DNA from: Lysobacterales bacterium 15-68-25
Lineage (GTDB): Bacteria > Pseudomonadota > Gammaproteobacteria > Xanthomonadales > Rhodanobacteraceae
Assembly: GCA_002279065.1 (NCBI GenBank)
Contig: NCKB01000005.1
Coordinates: 124,001-188,000 of the forward strand
DNA length: 64,000 nucleotides
Direction: 5' to 3'
Part shown: positions 1 to 10,043 of the stretch, piece after piece
Position numbering within the stretch: the first letter of the stretch is position 1
Layout: the number at the start of each line of letters is the position of its first letter
Position numbers and translations under genes: made by a program
The notes under the pieces: generated by a model
What the model saw: only the letters and a program-made list of their open reading frames with translations
What the model was told of the DNA's origin: nothing
Database searches by the model: none

Positions 1-1
1 G

Positions 2-834
<833 letters not shown>

Positions 835-838
<4 letters not shown>

Positions 839-1359
839 TGTTCGGCGCCGTCGTGCTGGCCCTCGGGATGCACGCCGCCGGCGGGGTGGCCGGCGTGCAC
901 GCGCAACCGCTCATGTTTCTTGCCGGGCCTCATGTCGATCGACTGCATGGCGTGGTCCGCAGTGGCGAGGAATACGACTGCGGTGGTGAGATCGTGACCG
1001 CCACCGTGGATCACATGCCCGCCGACAACACGGAGCTGGTCGCCGACGAAATCTACGAGCTGGATGGTTCCGGAGCCGTCAGGGCGACGTGGCGGGTACC
1101 ACTGGAGTTCGCGCCGCTGGCCGTCCGGGGCGACACCGTGATTGCGGCGGACGAGTCGCTCGATCCGCCGCACCCGCTGGCGATCCGCACCGATGGATCA
1201 TTCGTGCCGGCGGCCACGCCATCGGCCGCAAAGGCACTGGCCGTCGCCGAGTGCCCGAAGTCGGCGCTTCCCCAGTCCGACTACCGCAGTTGCGTGCAGC
1301 TGATCGACCAGGCCGACGGCGAAAGGCGCCTTCTCGCGTTCAATCTTTCCTGCTCTTGA
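835..1359 (+). CDS. Putative secreted hypothetical protein embedded in the suf operon
   Basis: A 174-residue protein that I do not recognise. It begins with a hydrophobic, Ala/Gly-rich stretch of about 24 residues ending in VHAQ, which looks like a cleavable signal peptide with an AxA-type site. The mature part is acidic and contains four Cys residues (DCGG, AECP, RSCV, and a C-terminal SCS), compatible with disulfides in the periplasm. It has no visible catalytic motif. Its ATG overlaps the sufB stop (ATGA) and sufC follows 37 bases later, so it must be cotranscribed with suf genes. A periplasmic product in a cytosolic Fe-S operon is odd and no functional link is evident. Confidence 0.7.
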
Positions 1360-1396
1360 GCGCTACAAGGCGCCAAGCTTTTCCCAGAGACACATC

Positions 1397-2154
<758 letters not shown>

Positions 2155-2158
<4 letters not shown>

Positions 2159-3465
2159 GCCAGGCCGCGGCCCCCGTTCCGTTCGTCGAGGCGCAGCGCG
2201 AGGCGGCGCTGCCGGTCAGCGGCATCGCCTGGCTGGACGCGGCGCGCCGCGAGAACCTCGACGCCTTCCTCGCCGCCGGCCTGCCGGACACGCGGGTGGA
2301 AGCGTTCAAGTACACCGCGCTGCGCGCGCTGGGTCAGCGTCGCTATGCCGTCGGCGATGCGGCGGCGGCCACGCTGGTGATCGATGCGGCGGCGCTGGCG
2401 CTACCGGGTGTCGATGGTCCGCGCTTGGTGTTCGTCAATGGCGCGCTGCGTGCTGATCTCTCCTCGCTGGACGCATTACCCGCGGGCCTGAGCCTACAGC
2501 CGCTGTCGCGGGCGCTGGCCACCGACGCGGAGCCGCTGCGCTTTGCGCTGGCGCGAGCCTACCGCGAGGCCGGCGACGCATTCGCCCAGCTCAACGCGGC
2601 CTTCGCCGCCGAGGGGCTGGTGCTGCGCGTGGCGCCGGGTGCGCGGATCGAGGTGCCGGTGCACCTGTGCATCGTCGGCGCGGCTTCCGAGGGCGACGCG
2701 ATGTGGCACCTGCGCCAGGTGATCGAGCTGGGCGAGGGCGCTTCGCTCTCGCTGATCGAGCATCACCTGGGCCACGGCGAGCACGCCCACCTGGGCACCG
2801 TGGTGGCGGATATTTCCCTAGGCGAGCGGGCGCGGTTGCAGCACGTGATCCTGCAGTCGGCCGCCGAAGGCAGCGTGCTGGTGCGTCGCACCGGTGTGCA
2901 GCTGCGCGCCGGTGCGCACGCCACCCTGCACGCGCTGGAGCTGGGCGGTGCGCTCAGCCGCCATGAGCTGCAGGCCGACGTGGCCGGCGACGGCGCGCGG
3001 CTGGAAACGCGCGGCGCCTTCGTGCTGCACGGCCGCCAGCATGCGGATACGCAGATGCTGGTGCGCCACACCGCGCGCAACTCGTCTTCCGAGGCCCTGT
3101 GGCGCGGCGTCGCCGACGGTCGCGCGCGCGGCGTGTTCCGCGGCGCGATCTACGTGGCGCCGGGTGCCGACGGCACCGACGCCAGCCTCAGCAACAAGAA
3201 CCTGCTGCTCTCCGCCAACGCCGAGATCGACACCAAGCCCGAGCTGGAGATCCACGCCGACGAGGTGAAGGCGGCGCACGGCGCCACCGTCGGCCAGCTC
3301 GATGCGCGCGCGCTGTTCTATCTGCGCTCGCGCGGCATTCCCGAAGCGCAGGCGCGCGCCATGCTCACCGCCGCGTTCTGCCGCGCCGTGCTGGACGACC
3401 TGCCGAACGAAACGCTGCGCGAGCACCTGTCCGACCTCGTGGCCCGGCACCTGCCGCAGGCCTGA
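2155..3465 (+). CDS. sufD: SufD, Fe-S assembly scaffold partner
   Basis: SufD, 436 residues, the paralogue of SufB that completes the SufBC2D complex. The C-terminal half shows the family's right-handed beta-helix and the end region with LLLSANAEIDTKPELEI, DEVKAAHGATVGQLD and LFYLRSRGIPEAQA, the most conserved block of SufB/SufD proteins, including the conserved His in KAAHGA. The N-terminal part is more divergent, as usual. It starts on an ATG that overlaps the sufC stop, and sufS follows after 24 bases. Confidence 0.96.
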
Positions 3466-3489
3466 ACCCCCTTCGCCACCGGATTGCCG

Positions 3490-4734
3490 ATGAACGCCGC
3501 CACTGCCACCCCGACCGCTTTCGACGTGCAGCGCGTGCGCGCCGATTTCCCGCTGCTGTCGCGCTCGGTGCACGGCAAGCCGCTGGTGTACTTCGATAAC
3601 GCCAATACCAGCCAGAAGCCGGCGGCGGTCATCGACGCGGTGGACCGCTACTACCGCGAGTACAACGCCAACGTCTCGCGCGCCGTGCACTTCCTCGGCG
3701 AGGAGGCGACCAGCGCCTACGAGGGCGCCCGCGACAAGCTGGCCGCCTTCATCAACGCCGGCTCGCGCAACGAGCTGGTGCTCACCTCCGGCACCACCCA
3801 GGCCACCAACCTGGTCGCCTACAGCTACGCGCTGCCGCACCTCAAGCCGGGCGACGCCATCGTCACCACGGTGATGGAGCACCACGCCAACATCGTGCCG
3901 TGGCAGCTCATCGCCCAGCGCGCCGGCGCCACGGTGAAGGCGGCGCCGATCGACGAACGTGGCGAGCTGATCGTCGAGCGTTTCATCGAACTGCTCACGC
4001 CGGAAGTGAAGCTGGCTTGCGTCACCCACGTTTCCAACGTGCTCGGCACGGTGAACCCGGTGCGCGAGATCGCCCGCGAGTGCCGCAAGCGCGGCATCCC
4101 GCTGCTGGTCGACGGCTCGCAGGCGGTGCCGCACCGGCCGGTCGACGTGCAGGCGCTGGGCTGCGATTTCTACGCGCTCACCGGCCACAAGATGCTCTCG
4201 CCCACCGGCACCGGTGCACTGTGGGCGAAGAAGGAACACCTCGCCGCGATGCCGCCGTTCTTCGGCGGCGGCGAGATGATCCGCGAGGTGCGCTTCGACG
4301 GCACCACCTTCGCCGAGCCGCCGCACAAGTTCGAGGCCGGCACGCCGAACATCGCCGGCTTCGTCGGCCTGAGTGCGGCGATCGACTACTACCAGTCGCT
4401 CGGCTTCGAGGCGATTCACGCCCACGAGCAGCAGTTGCTGGCCTATGCCACCGAGCGTCTGCGCGAGGTGCCGGGTGTGCGCATCTTCGGCGAGGCGGCG
4501 GAGAAGGAGCCGGTGATCTCGTTCCTGGTCGAAGGCGCGCAGGCAACGGATCTGGCCACCTTGCTCGACCTGCAGGGCGTGGCCGTGCGCTCCGGCCACC
4601 ACTGCGCCCACCCGCTGATGCAGTTCTTTGGCGTCCCCGCCACCCTGCGCGCTTCGCTGGCGTTCTACAACACCCGCGAGGAAGTGGATGCCTTTGTCGA
4701 GGCGTTGCTGAAGGTGCGCAAGTTGTTGATGTGA
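3490..4734 (+). CDS. sufS: SufS, cysteine desulfurase
   Basis: PLP-dependent cysteine desulfurase (class V aminotransferase fold), 414 residues from the ATG at 3490; an in-frame TTG at 3484 is possible but less likely. It takes sulfur from L-cysteine as a persulfide for Fe-S assembly. The PLP lysine is K234 in TGHKMLSP, the PLP-binding His/Asp motif is LLVDGSQAVPH, and the catalytic Cys is C372 in SGHHCAHP, the group II form found in SufS rather than IscS. No sufE or sufA gene follows within the window, so the sulfur-transfer partner is encoded elsewhere or upstream. Confidence 0.97.
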   Translation: MNAATATPTAFDVQRVRADFPLLSRSVHGKPLVYFDNANTSQKPAAVIDAVDRYYREYNANVSRAVHFLGEEATSAYEGARDKLAAFINAGSRNELVLTSGTTQATNLVAYSYALPHLKPGDAIVTTVMEHHANIVPWQLIAQRAGATVKAAPIDERGELIVERFIELLTPEVKLACVTHVSNVLGTVNPVREIARECRKRGIPLLVDGSQAVPHRPVDVQALGCDFYALTGHKMLSPTGTGALWAKKEHLAAMPPFFGGGEMIREVRFDGTTFAEPPHKFEAGTPNIAGFVGLSAAIDYYQSLGFEAIHAHEQQLLAYATERLREVPGVRIFGEAAEKEPVISFLVEGAQATDLATLLDLQGVAVRSGHHCAHPLMQFFGVPATLRASLAFYNTREEVDAFVEALLKVRKLLM

Positions 4735-5062
4735 GGGATGGGCGGGCCGGATTGCGTTCAACCAGCGTCGGCCGCAGCAGATTCCCTCAACCCTCATTTG
4801 CCTCACCGTCATCCCAGCGCACGCTGGGATCCAGCGCCGTTGCTTTCTGGCTCCCCGCTCAAGTCACTGGATCCCAGCGTGCGCTGGGATGACGAGCGTG
4901 GAGCTTCCGACATCGCCGCAGCGTCCCGTCTTCGGGCGCCAAAGCCGATCAAGATGGGGGAGCCACGGACTGCCGCGCCAACCCCGCTCCGCCACCTGAC
5001 CCCAATCAAGCCACAATCCCACCGCCGCGCTACGCTGTCACCCATTCCACGACGGTCACCCC
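4735..5062 (+). other. Intergenic region of 328 bases after sufS
   Basis: No gene is supported here. A plus-strand frame stays open across it and runs on into the next gene, but it has no start signal and an Arg/Pro/His-rich composition typical of a frame shadow. The main content is the perfect inverted repeat at 4808-4893, listed separately. The last 100 bases before 5063 presumably contain the acyltransferase promoter, but I see no convincing -35/-10 pair. Confidence 0.7.
4808..4893. repeat. REP/MITE-like perfect inverted repeat, 2 x 27 bp
   Basis: The arms 4808-4834 and 4867-4893 are exact reverse complements over 27 bases, separated by 32 bases. Each arm also contains its own palindrome, ATCCCAGCG-CA-CGCTGGGAT, flanked outside by GTC/GAC and inside by CCAG/CTGG. 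The unit resembles the GTCAT-CCCAGCG...CGCTGGGAT-CCAG type of dispersed extragenic palindrome seen in many proteobacterial genomes. The whole can fold into one long stem or two small hairpins. It may act as terminator or mRNA stabiliser after sufS, or be a non-autonomous mobile unit. Copy number in the genome cannot be seen from here. Confidence 0.85.
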
Positions 5063-5950
5063 ATGTTCGCTTCGCTTCCCGCCATCCTGCGCATCCCGCT
5101 CGCCATCGCGGCGTTGATCTTCAACACGGTCGTCCATGTGGTGCCGCTGTTCGCGCTCACCTTCGTCAAGCTGCTGGTGCCGATCCATGGCGCGCGGGTG
5201 GCGTTGTCGCGGGCACTGGTGGTGATCGCCGAGAGCTGGATCGGCGTCAACAGCGCGCTGTTCGACCTGTTCACCCGCACCCGCTGGCAGGTGGAAGGGC
5301 TGGAAGGCCTGAAGCGCGACGGCAACTACCTGGTGCTGTGCAACCACCAGAGCTGGGTCGACATCCCGGTGCTGCAGAAGGTGTTCAACCGCCGCATCCC
5401 GTTCCTGCGCTTCTTCCTCAAGAGCCAGTTGATCTGGGTGCCGCTGCTGGGACCCGCCTGGTGGGCGCTGGACTTCCCCTTCATGAAGCGCCATTCGCGC
5501 GAGGAACTGGCGAAGCATCCCGAGCTGGCCGGCAAGGACCGCGAGACCACCCGCAAGGCCTGCGAGAAATTCCGCCACATGCCCGTGTCGGTGATGAACT
5601 TCGTGGAAGGCACACGCTTCACCCGCGCCAAGCACGACGCCCAGGGCGCGCCCTACACCCACCTGCTGCGGCCCAAGGCCGGCGGCGTCGCCTTCGTGCT
5701 GGACGCGATGGGCGAAGGCCTGCACGCCATCGTCGACGTCACCATCGTCTACGCCCAGGGCGCCGGCTCGATGATGGACCTCATCGCCGGCCGCGTGCGC
5801 GACATCCGCGTGCACATCCGCCAGCGCGTCATCGACCCCGCCCTGCGCGGCGACTACGAGAACGACGCAGCCTTCCGCGAACGCTTCCAGGCGTGGATCA
5901 ACACGCTGTGGGCAGAGAAGGATGCCGAGGTGGCGAAGCTGCTGAGCTAG
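5063..5950 (+). CDS. YihG-like 1-acylglycerol-3-phosphate acyltransferase family protein
   Basis: Membrane-associated acyltransferase of the PlsC superfamily, 295 residues. Residues 1-60 are hydrophobic and supply the membrane anchor. The catalytic HX4D box is NHQSWVD (H95, D100), and the acceptor-phosphate motif is FVEGTRFT (residues 181-188). The long insert KRHSREELAKHPELAGKDRE after the FPFMKR motif is typical of the YihG/LCLAT-like subgroup, which probably acylates lysophosphatidic acid or lysophospholipid at the sn-2 position. It is monocistronic by spacing. The last 21 codons are similar to a remnant at 7949-8014. Confidence 0.88.
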   Translation: MFASLPAILRIPLAIAALIFNTVVHVVPLFALTFVKLLVPIHGARVALSRALVVIAESWIGVNSALFDLFTRTRWQVEGLEGLKRDGNYLVLCNHQSWVDIPVLQKVFNRRIPFLRFFLKSQLIWVPLLGPAWWALDFPFMKRHSREELAKHPELAGKDRETTRKACEKFRHMPVSVMNFVEGTRFTRAKHDAQGAPYTHLLRPKAGGVAFVLDAMGEGLHAIVDVTIVYAQGAGSMMDLIAGRVRDIRVHIRQRVIDPALRGDYENDAAFRERFQAWINTLWAEKDAEVAKLLS

Positions 5951-6160
5951 GGAGGGCAGGTAGCCGGGAGGCCCATGTCGTCTGGTACTGGGGCCGTCGG
6001 TTCGGTGCCGTCGTGAGCGGGTGGCGCTTGCAGCGACAGCGCACATCCGTTGTCCGCGGCAGCCGTAGATCGTGCGTGCCTGTGCATCCCGCTCTGTGGG
6101 CTCGCCATCGGTGAAGCCGATGGTGCGATCGGAAAGTTCCGTTTCCGCGTGCGGCCAACC

Positions 6161-6189
6161 GCTGCGATGGTGTTGCACCCCATCGCAGC
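6161..6189. promoter_or_regulatory. Perfect 10-bp inverted repeat just before the SDR start
   Basis: GCTGCGATGG at 6161-6170 pairs perfectly with CCATCGCAGC at 6180-6189 over a 9-base loop. It ends 12 bases before the ATG at 6202, right beside the presumed ribosome binding site (AGAGA, about 6190-6194). It could be an operator or an mRNA hairpin affecting translation of the SDR. No T-run follows, so it is not a standard terminator. Confidence 0.5.
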
Positions 6190-6201
6190 AGAGACAATTC
6201 C

Positions 6202-6930
6202 ATGAATTTGCAGGACGCCAAGGTGCTCATCGTCGGCGGTAGCTCCGGCATGGGCCTGGCTGCCGCCCAGCGTTGCCTGGCGGCTGGAGCGTTCGTCACC
6301 GTTGCCGGGCGCAGCGCGGAGCGTCTGGAGGCAGCGCGGGTAACCCTGCAGGCGCCATCCGCGCTGCAGGTGATCGAGGTCGACATCGGCCAGGAGGCAC
6401 AGGTGGTCTCCCTGTTCGACCGTATCGGCTCGCTGGACCATATCGTCAGCACGGCGGCAGATATTCGCGGCGCGTACCAGTTGCTGCCAGAACTGGAGCT
6501 GGCGGATGCGCAACGCGTCGTGCAGAGCAAGTTCTTCGGGCCTCTGCTCCTGGCAAAACACGGTGCGCCCAGGCTTGCAGCCACGGGCTCGCTCACGTTC
6601 ACTTCCGGCGTGGCCGCCTATCGCCCGGCGCCGCGCGGCTCGGTGGTGGCTGCAATCAACGCTGCATTGGAAGGGCTGGTGCGGGCGCTTGCGGTGGAGC
6701 TGGCGCCGCTGCGCGTCAACGTCGTCTCGCCCGGATGGGTGGATACGCCGATCTGGTCGAACGTTGCCGGCGATGCCAAGGACGCCACGCTGCAGGCGAT
6801 GGCCGAGCGTCTACCGGTGGGGCGCATCGGTGAACCGGCAGACATTGCCGATGCCATCGCCTTTCTCATGGGAAACCCTTTCACGACCGGCACGGTGCTG
6901 CATGTGGAGGGAGGCCATCGGCTGGTGTGA
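6202..6930 (+). CDS. Divergent SDR-family protein lacking the YxxxK catalytic pair
   Basis: Short-chain dehydrogenase/reductase fold, 242 residues. The Rossmann glycine motif is GGSSGMG (12-18), the NNAG-equivalent is STAAD, and the C-terminal SPGWVDTP and VEGGH motifs are standard. S135 is kept (TFTSG), but the catalytic Tyr and Lys are replaced: the segment reads GSVVAAINAALE, with V149 and N153 at the YxxxK positions. This matches a known SDR clade in which the GAINAALE motif replaces YxxxK. Such proteins bind dinucleotide but their reaction is unknown to me. The 3' end overlaps the convergent LysR gene by 50 bases. Confidence 0.85.
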   Translation: MNLQDAKVLIVGGSSGMGLAAAQRCLAAGAFVTVAGRSAERLEAARVTLQAPSALQVIEVDIGQEAQVVSLFDRIGSLDHIVSTAADIRGAYQLLPELELADAQRVVQSKFFGPLLLAKHGAPRLAATGSLTFTSGVAAYRPAPRGSVVAAINAALEGLVRALAVELAPLRVNVVSPGWVDTPIWSNVAGDAKDATLQAMAERLPVGRIGEPADIADAIAFLMGNPFTTGTVLHVEGGHRLV

Positions 6931-7813
6931 GGCCGAGCCTGGCGCTGGCGTGTTCAATCACGTGCCCCAACGCCGGGCGCAGGGGGTGTTGCCGGCGCCA
7001 GAGCATCAACAGGCAGGCGGCTGCGTCGTGGTCGAGCCAGGCCATTTCCTGCAGTTCGCCGCGTGCGAGCTCGGCGGCCGCTGCCATGCGCGGCACCAGT
7101 CCCATGCCCGTGCCGGCCGCGACCAGGCGAACGATCGTGCGGATGCTGTCCACCTCGACCGCGGGAGTAGGGGCGGCCACGCCCGCGCGCGCGAACGCTG
7201 CATCGAAGAGATGGCGATAGACGCACCCTTTGCCGGTCGCGATGAAGGGAGCGGCCGTGGTGGTCGCGGCGAAGTCGCCCTGGGCGTGCAGCGATCCCGG
7301 TGCGGCGATCAGCGCCAGGGGTTCTCTCAGCAGTTGCCGGCTGGCCAGTCGCGGATCGAGTGCACCTCGTTCAAAGCAAAAGGCCGCGTCGATGGCGCCG
7401 TCGCCGACCGCGCGCAGCAGCTCGCCACTGCCCATCACTTCCAGCTTCAGGCCAATCGACGGGTACGCCTGCCGAAAGGCTGCCATCCAGGAGGCGAGCC
7501 GGGTCGCGGCAATCGTTTCCAGGGCGCCCAGGGTGACCGCACCGGTAGCCCGGCCTGCCGCGACGGCCACCGCGGACTTCGCTTCGTCGATACGTGCCAG
7601 GATCTCCCGAGCATGCGCAGCCAGCGCCTCTCCCGCCGCGGTCAACCGCAGGCCCTGGCGCGTGCGGGTGAACAGCTGCGCATCGAGCTCAGCCTCCAGC
7701 GCCTGCAGTTGGTCGCTCACGCTCGATTGCGCCAGATGCACGTCTTCCGCGGCCCGGGTCACGTTGCCGTGGCGCGCTACCGCAAGAAAGGTCTTGAGCA
7801 CTCTGGGTTGCAT
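6881..7813 (-). CDS. LysR-family transcriptional regulator
   Basis: LysR-type regulator, 310 residues from the ATG at 7813 (MQPRVLKTF); an upstream in-frame start at 7876 would add 21 residues that do not look like the family. The N-terminal winged HTH spans about residues 1-60 (FLAVARHGNVTRAAEDVHLAQSSVSDQLQALE), followed by a periplasmic-binding-protein-like effector domain. It resembles the family members that sense small aromatic or oxidant ligands, but no ligand can be named. It is convergent with the SDR gene, so it is not the classical divergent target arrangement; the intergenic side at 7814-7934 faces the minus-strand hydrolase gene's 3' end. Confidence 0.88.
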   Translation of the reverse strand: MQPRVLKTFLAVARHGNVTRAAEDVHLAQSSVSDQLQALEAELDAQLFTRTRQGLRLTAAGEALAAHAREILARIDEAKSAVAVAAGRATGAVTLGALETIAATRLASWMAAFRQAYPSIGLKLEVMGSGELLRAVGDGAIDAAFCFERGALDPRLASRQLLREPLALIAAPGSLHAQGDFAATTTAAPFIATGKGCVYRHLFDAAFARAGVAAPTPAVEVDSIRTIVRLVAAGTGMGLVPRMAAAAELARGELQEMAWLDHDAAACLLMLWRRQHPLRPALGHVIEHASARLGLTPADGLPPHAAPCRS

Positions 7814-7934
7814 GCGCGGGGTTCGCAGGTTCGACCCCGGAGATAGTCGCTGAAGCGGGCGCACGACGAAACCCATGGACGGACCGTCACGGGCGCAGGC
7901 TTGCTCTTCTGGAGTTCAGGAGTGGGCTTGCTCC

Positions 7935-8909
7935 TTACTTTGCCCCTCCAGGCGTGGATCCAAACGCTGTGGGCGAAAAAGGATGCGGAACTGTGGCGGT
8001 CGCTGGGCGGCTGAGGTGCAGACTCCCGGGTTCCGCGCCATGCCGCAACCAAGTATCCAGAAAAGCAAGGATGTGTGCGCGGTATGCCGGGCCTGCGTAG
8101 CGGTCCAGATCCACATGTCGGGCGCCGGGGACCACCCATAGCTGCTTGGGGATGGCGGCGGCGCGATACATCGCCAGCGATTCGTCAAGGGTGGTGTGCA
8201 GGTCGGCGGAGCCGGCGACAAGCAGCTTGGGAACACTCAGCGCGCGGATGTGATCGATGGGGCGCATCTGCTGCGTGGATAACCCGAGGTGCGGCTCCAC
8301 GGTCATCGCCAGCAGTGGTTCGAACCATGAGCCGACGACGCCGGCGTGCAGCCGCAAACGATCGTCGAGTGCCTGCGCCAGGGTAGGGTAGACCTGTTCC
8401 AGCACTATCGCGTCGACCTGCAGCCGCGGCTGCGCCAGCAGGGCGGCGGCTCCACCCATCGATGTGCCGATGAGGCCTATCGGTTGTCCGGGCGCCAGCT
8501 TCCTTAGTTCCGCGACGGCTGCCTCTGCGTCGCGCGCTTCCAGATAACCGAAGGTGATCGCCCGGCCCGGACTCTCGCCCGAGGCCTGGAAGTCGATCAA
8601 CAGCACCGAATAGCCCGACCTGTGCAGGAACCGAGCCCGTTCCAGCATGCTCAGCCGATTGGCGCGCACGCCATGCAGCAACAACACCGCGCCAGTGCCC
8701 TGGCCGGGAACGAACCAGCCGTGGATCGTCGAGCCAGAGTCGCTGCCGAACATCACCGGGTGTGCGGGGAGGTCGGTGGGCGGCGGCCCGACGTTGGCGG
8801 GCATCGGATGGATCAGGAGATCGCCTGCGAACCAGATCGCAGCGCCAGCCAGCAGGACGCAGAGCACCAGCCCGGCCACCAGCCGGCGCATCCAATGAAA
8901 GGTCTTCAT
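7935..8909 (-). CDS. Membrane-anchored alpha/beta hydrolase (dienelactone hydrolase/BEM46-like)
   Basis: Alpha/beta hydrolase, 324 residues from the ATG at 8909 (MKTFHWMRRL); an upstream start at 8981 is possible. A single N-terminal membrane segment (about residues 8-30) anchors it, probably facing the periplasm. Motifs are LLLHGVRANR near the oxyanion hole, the nucleophile elbow GTSMGG, and a late acid and His in AGSADLHT and GARHVDLD. It resembles BEM46/YtmA-type hydrolases. The last 24 residues (RPATATV to GGAK) are encoded on the strand opposite an acyltransferase remnant (7949-8014), so the natural C-terminus probably lay near WLRHGAEPGSLHLS. Confidence 0.85.
   Translation of the reverse strand: MKTFHWMRRLVAGLVLCVLLAGAAIWFAGDLLIHPMPANVGPPPTDLPAHPVMFGSDSGSTIHGWFVPGQGTGAVLLLHGVRANRLSMLERARFLHRSGYSVLLIDFQASGESPGRAITFGYLEARDAEAAVAELRKLAPGQPIGLIGTSMGGAAALLAQPRLQVDAIVLEQVYPTLAQALDDRLRLHAGVVGSWFEPLLAMTVEPHLGLSTQQMRPIDHIRALSVPKLLVAGSADLHTTLDESLAMYRAAAIPKQLWVVPGARHVDLDRYAGPAYRAHILAFLDTWLRHGAEPGSLHLSRPATATVPHPFSPTAFGSTPGGAK
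7949..8014 (+). pseudogene. 3'-terminal remnant of a YihG-like acyltransferase gene
   Basis: Read on the plus strand, these bases give QAWIQTLWAKKDAELWRSLG and then Gly-stop. The intact acyltransferase at 5063-5950 ends QAWINTLWAEKDAEVAKLLS-stop. Over the first 14 codons 35 of 42 bases are identical and 12 of 14 residues match; similarity ends just upstream of the Gln codon and fades at the end. There is no start codon or any other part of the gene. It is best read as the 3' scar of a lost second acyltransferase copy, about 2 kb downstream of the intact one, now overlapped by the hydrolase gene on the other strand. Confidence 0.75.
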
Positions 8910-9042
8910 GTCCCCATGCCCCAGGTCGCCATGTCCGCTCGCAACGCTCGCCGGGACGCTTGGCTTTTGCGTGGCTACCATGAGGCGTACCAGTGGCGGC
9001 GAAAGAAGGGTGGCTTAATTCCCTCCGTCCCCTTTTTCTCCG

Positions 9043-9513
9043 CTAGTAGGGGCTGTCCGCCGGCTGGCCGGCCAGATCGGTCCATATGTCATCAGGCAAT
9101 GAGCGGTCGCGGATGCATACGCGATTGTGTTCTGGGTACGTGATTCGATCGACAGGTGCGCGCATGCCGACGATCAAGCATCGCGCCGGAGATGCACTCC
9201 GATTCTCCAGATAATGTCCAAGAGCAACCCCGGCTTTGAACGTTGCCGCATCACCGGCATGCATGAGTGTCTCGGCGCTTCCCTCGATCGCGGTGATCTC
9301 GCCGACGAGTACGTAGACCATTTCGTCCTCGGCGCTGTGCCAATGCTTGATTGACGACCGGGTTCCTGGCTGCAGCACTTCGATGAAGGCGCCGAACTGT
9401 GTGAGTTCGCCTGCCTCGCTGATCCACAACGTCTGGTTCGGATCAGGCGAGCCGTCAACCGGGTTGACCTCGGAAATGAATTGCGAAGGGGTGAATATGG
9501 GCATGACGTGCAT
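9043..9513 (-). CDS. Cupin-domain protein
   Basis: Single-domain cupin, 156 residues (153 if the second ATG at 9504 is used). Cupin motif 1 is HWHSAEDEMVYVLVGE and motif 2 is GDAATFKAGVALGHYLEN; the two His and Glu of motif 1 and the late His would bind a metal. The N-terminus (IFTPSQFISEV) and C-terminus (ITYPEHNRVCIRDR) are typical of small cupins annotated as acting on sugars or anions, but the substrate is unknown. It lies 60 bases downstream of a small hypothetical gene on the same strand and is probably cotranscribed with it. Confidence 0.8.
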   Translation of the reverse strand: MHVMPIFTPSQFISEVNPVDGSPDPNQTLWISEAGELTQFGAFIEVLQPGTRSSIKHWHSAEDEMVYVLVGEITAIEGSAETLMHAGDAATFKAGVALGHYLENRSASPARCLIVGMRAPVDRITYPEHNRVCIRDRSLPDDIWTDLAGQPADSPY

Positions 9514-9573
9514 TCCGCAGGTTGGTTTCCAAGGCGTCCGCCTGGACGATGGGGCACGGCCGTAGGCAGGGGG

Positions 9574-9822
9574 CTACCCGTCGTCGCCGCGGAACCAGGA
9601 GGTCGCAACTATGAAGTTGCGCGCGTCTTCGGGCGAAGCGAAGGGGCCCACCAGATTGCCGGCATGCCTATTCCTGAAGGTGGTCCCTTCGAGCCATTCC
9701 CGCTCGTCGAGAAAGGTTTCACCGTTGCGGAACTCGAGCACGTCGGCGACCCGCTTTCCGTCCGCGCTGTAGAGCATGAACGCACTACGGTATTCCTGTC
9801 CTTCCAGAGAAAACCTGCTCAT
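9574..9822 (-). CDS. Small hypothetical protein (82 aa)
   Basis: Acidic cytosolic protein of 82 residues with no recognised domain. A strong ribosome binding site (GAGGAG, complement of about 9831-9836) sits nine bases before the ATG at 9822, which supports this as a real gene. The C-terminal half contains the motif SPEDARNFIVATSWFRGDDG, and the middle LEFRNGETFLDEREWLEG. No signal peptide or membrane segment. It is upstream of the cupin gene in the same orientation. Function unknown. Confidence 0.65.
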   Translation of the reverse strand: MSRFSLEGQEYRSAFMLYSADGKRVADVLEFRNGETFLDEREWLEGTTFRNRHAGNLVGPFASPEDARNFIVATSWFRGDDG

Positions 9823-10043
9823 TCGCTGCTTCTCCTCGCGTTACATGCTGCCCGGCTACGGGCATCACGCCAACTTTTGCCGTAGTCGCTTTCGCCGCCC
9901 GCCGAACCGTCCGCTGGAGGCGGTGGCGGTCATCGACCGGTGTCGGTCTCCCGATAAAGACGGATGCCGGTCTGGCGGTGAGCCGAACCGAAAGCGTACT
10001 TGCGGAGAACGGTACCAACGCGCATCAGAGGAGATGCGGTCCC

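Noticed and set aside
2818-4812. Minus-strand open frame of 664 codons across sufD and sufS
   Set aside because: Product is rich in Arg, His, Gly and Val, has no family motif and is antisense to two certain genes; an expected shadow in GC-rich DNA.
4738-6114. Open frame running from the region after sufS into the acyltransferase gene
   Set aside because: The real acyltransferase frame is another one; this frame is Arg/Pro/His-rich.
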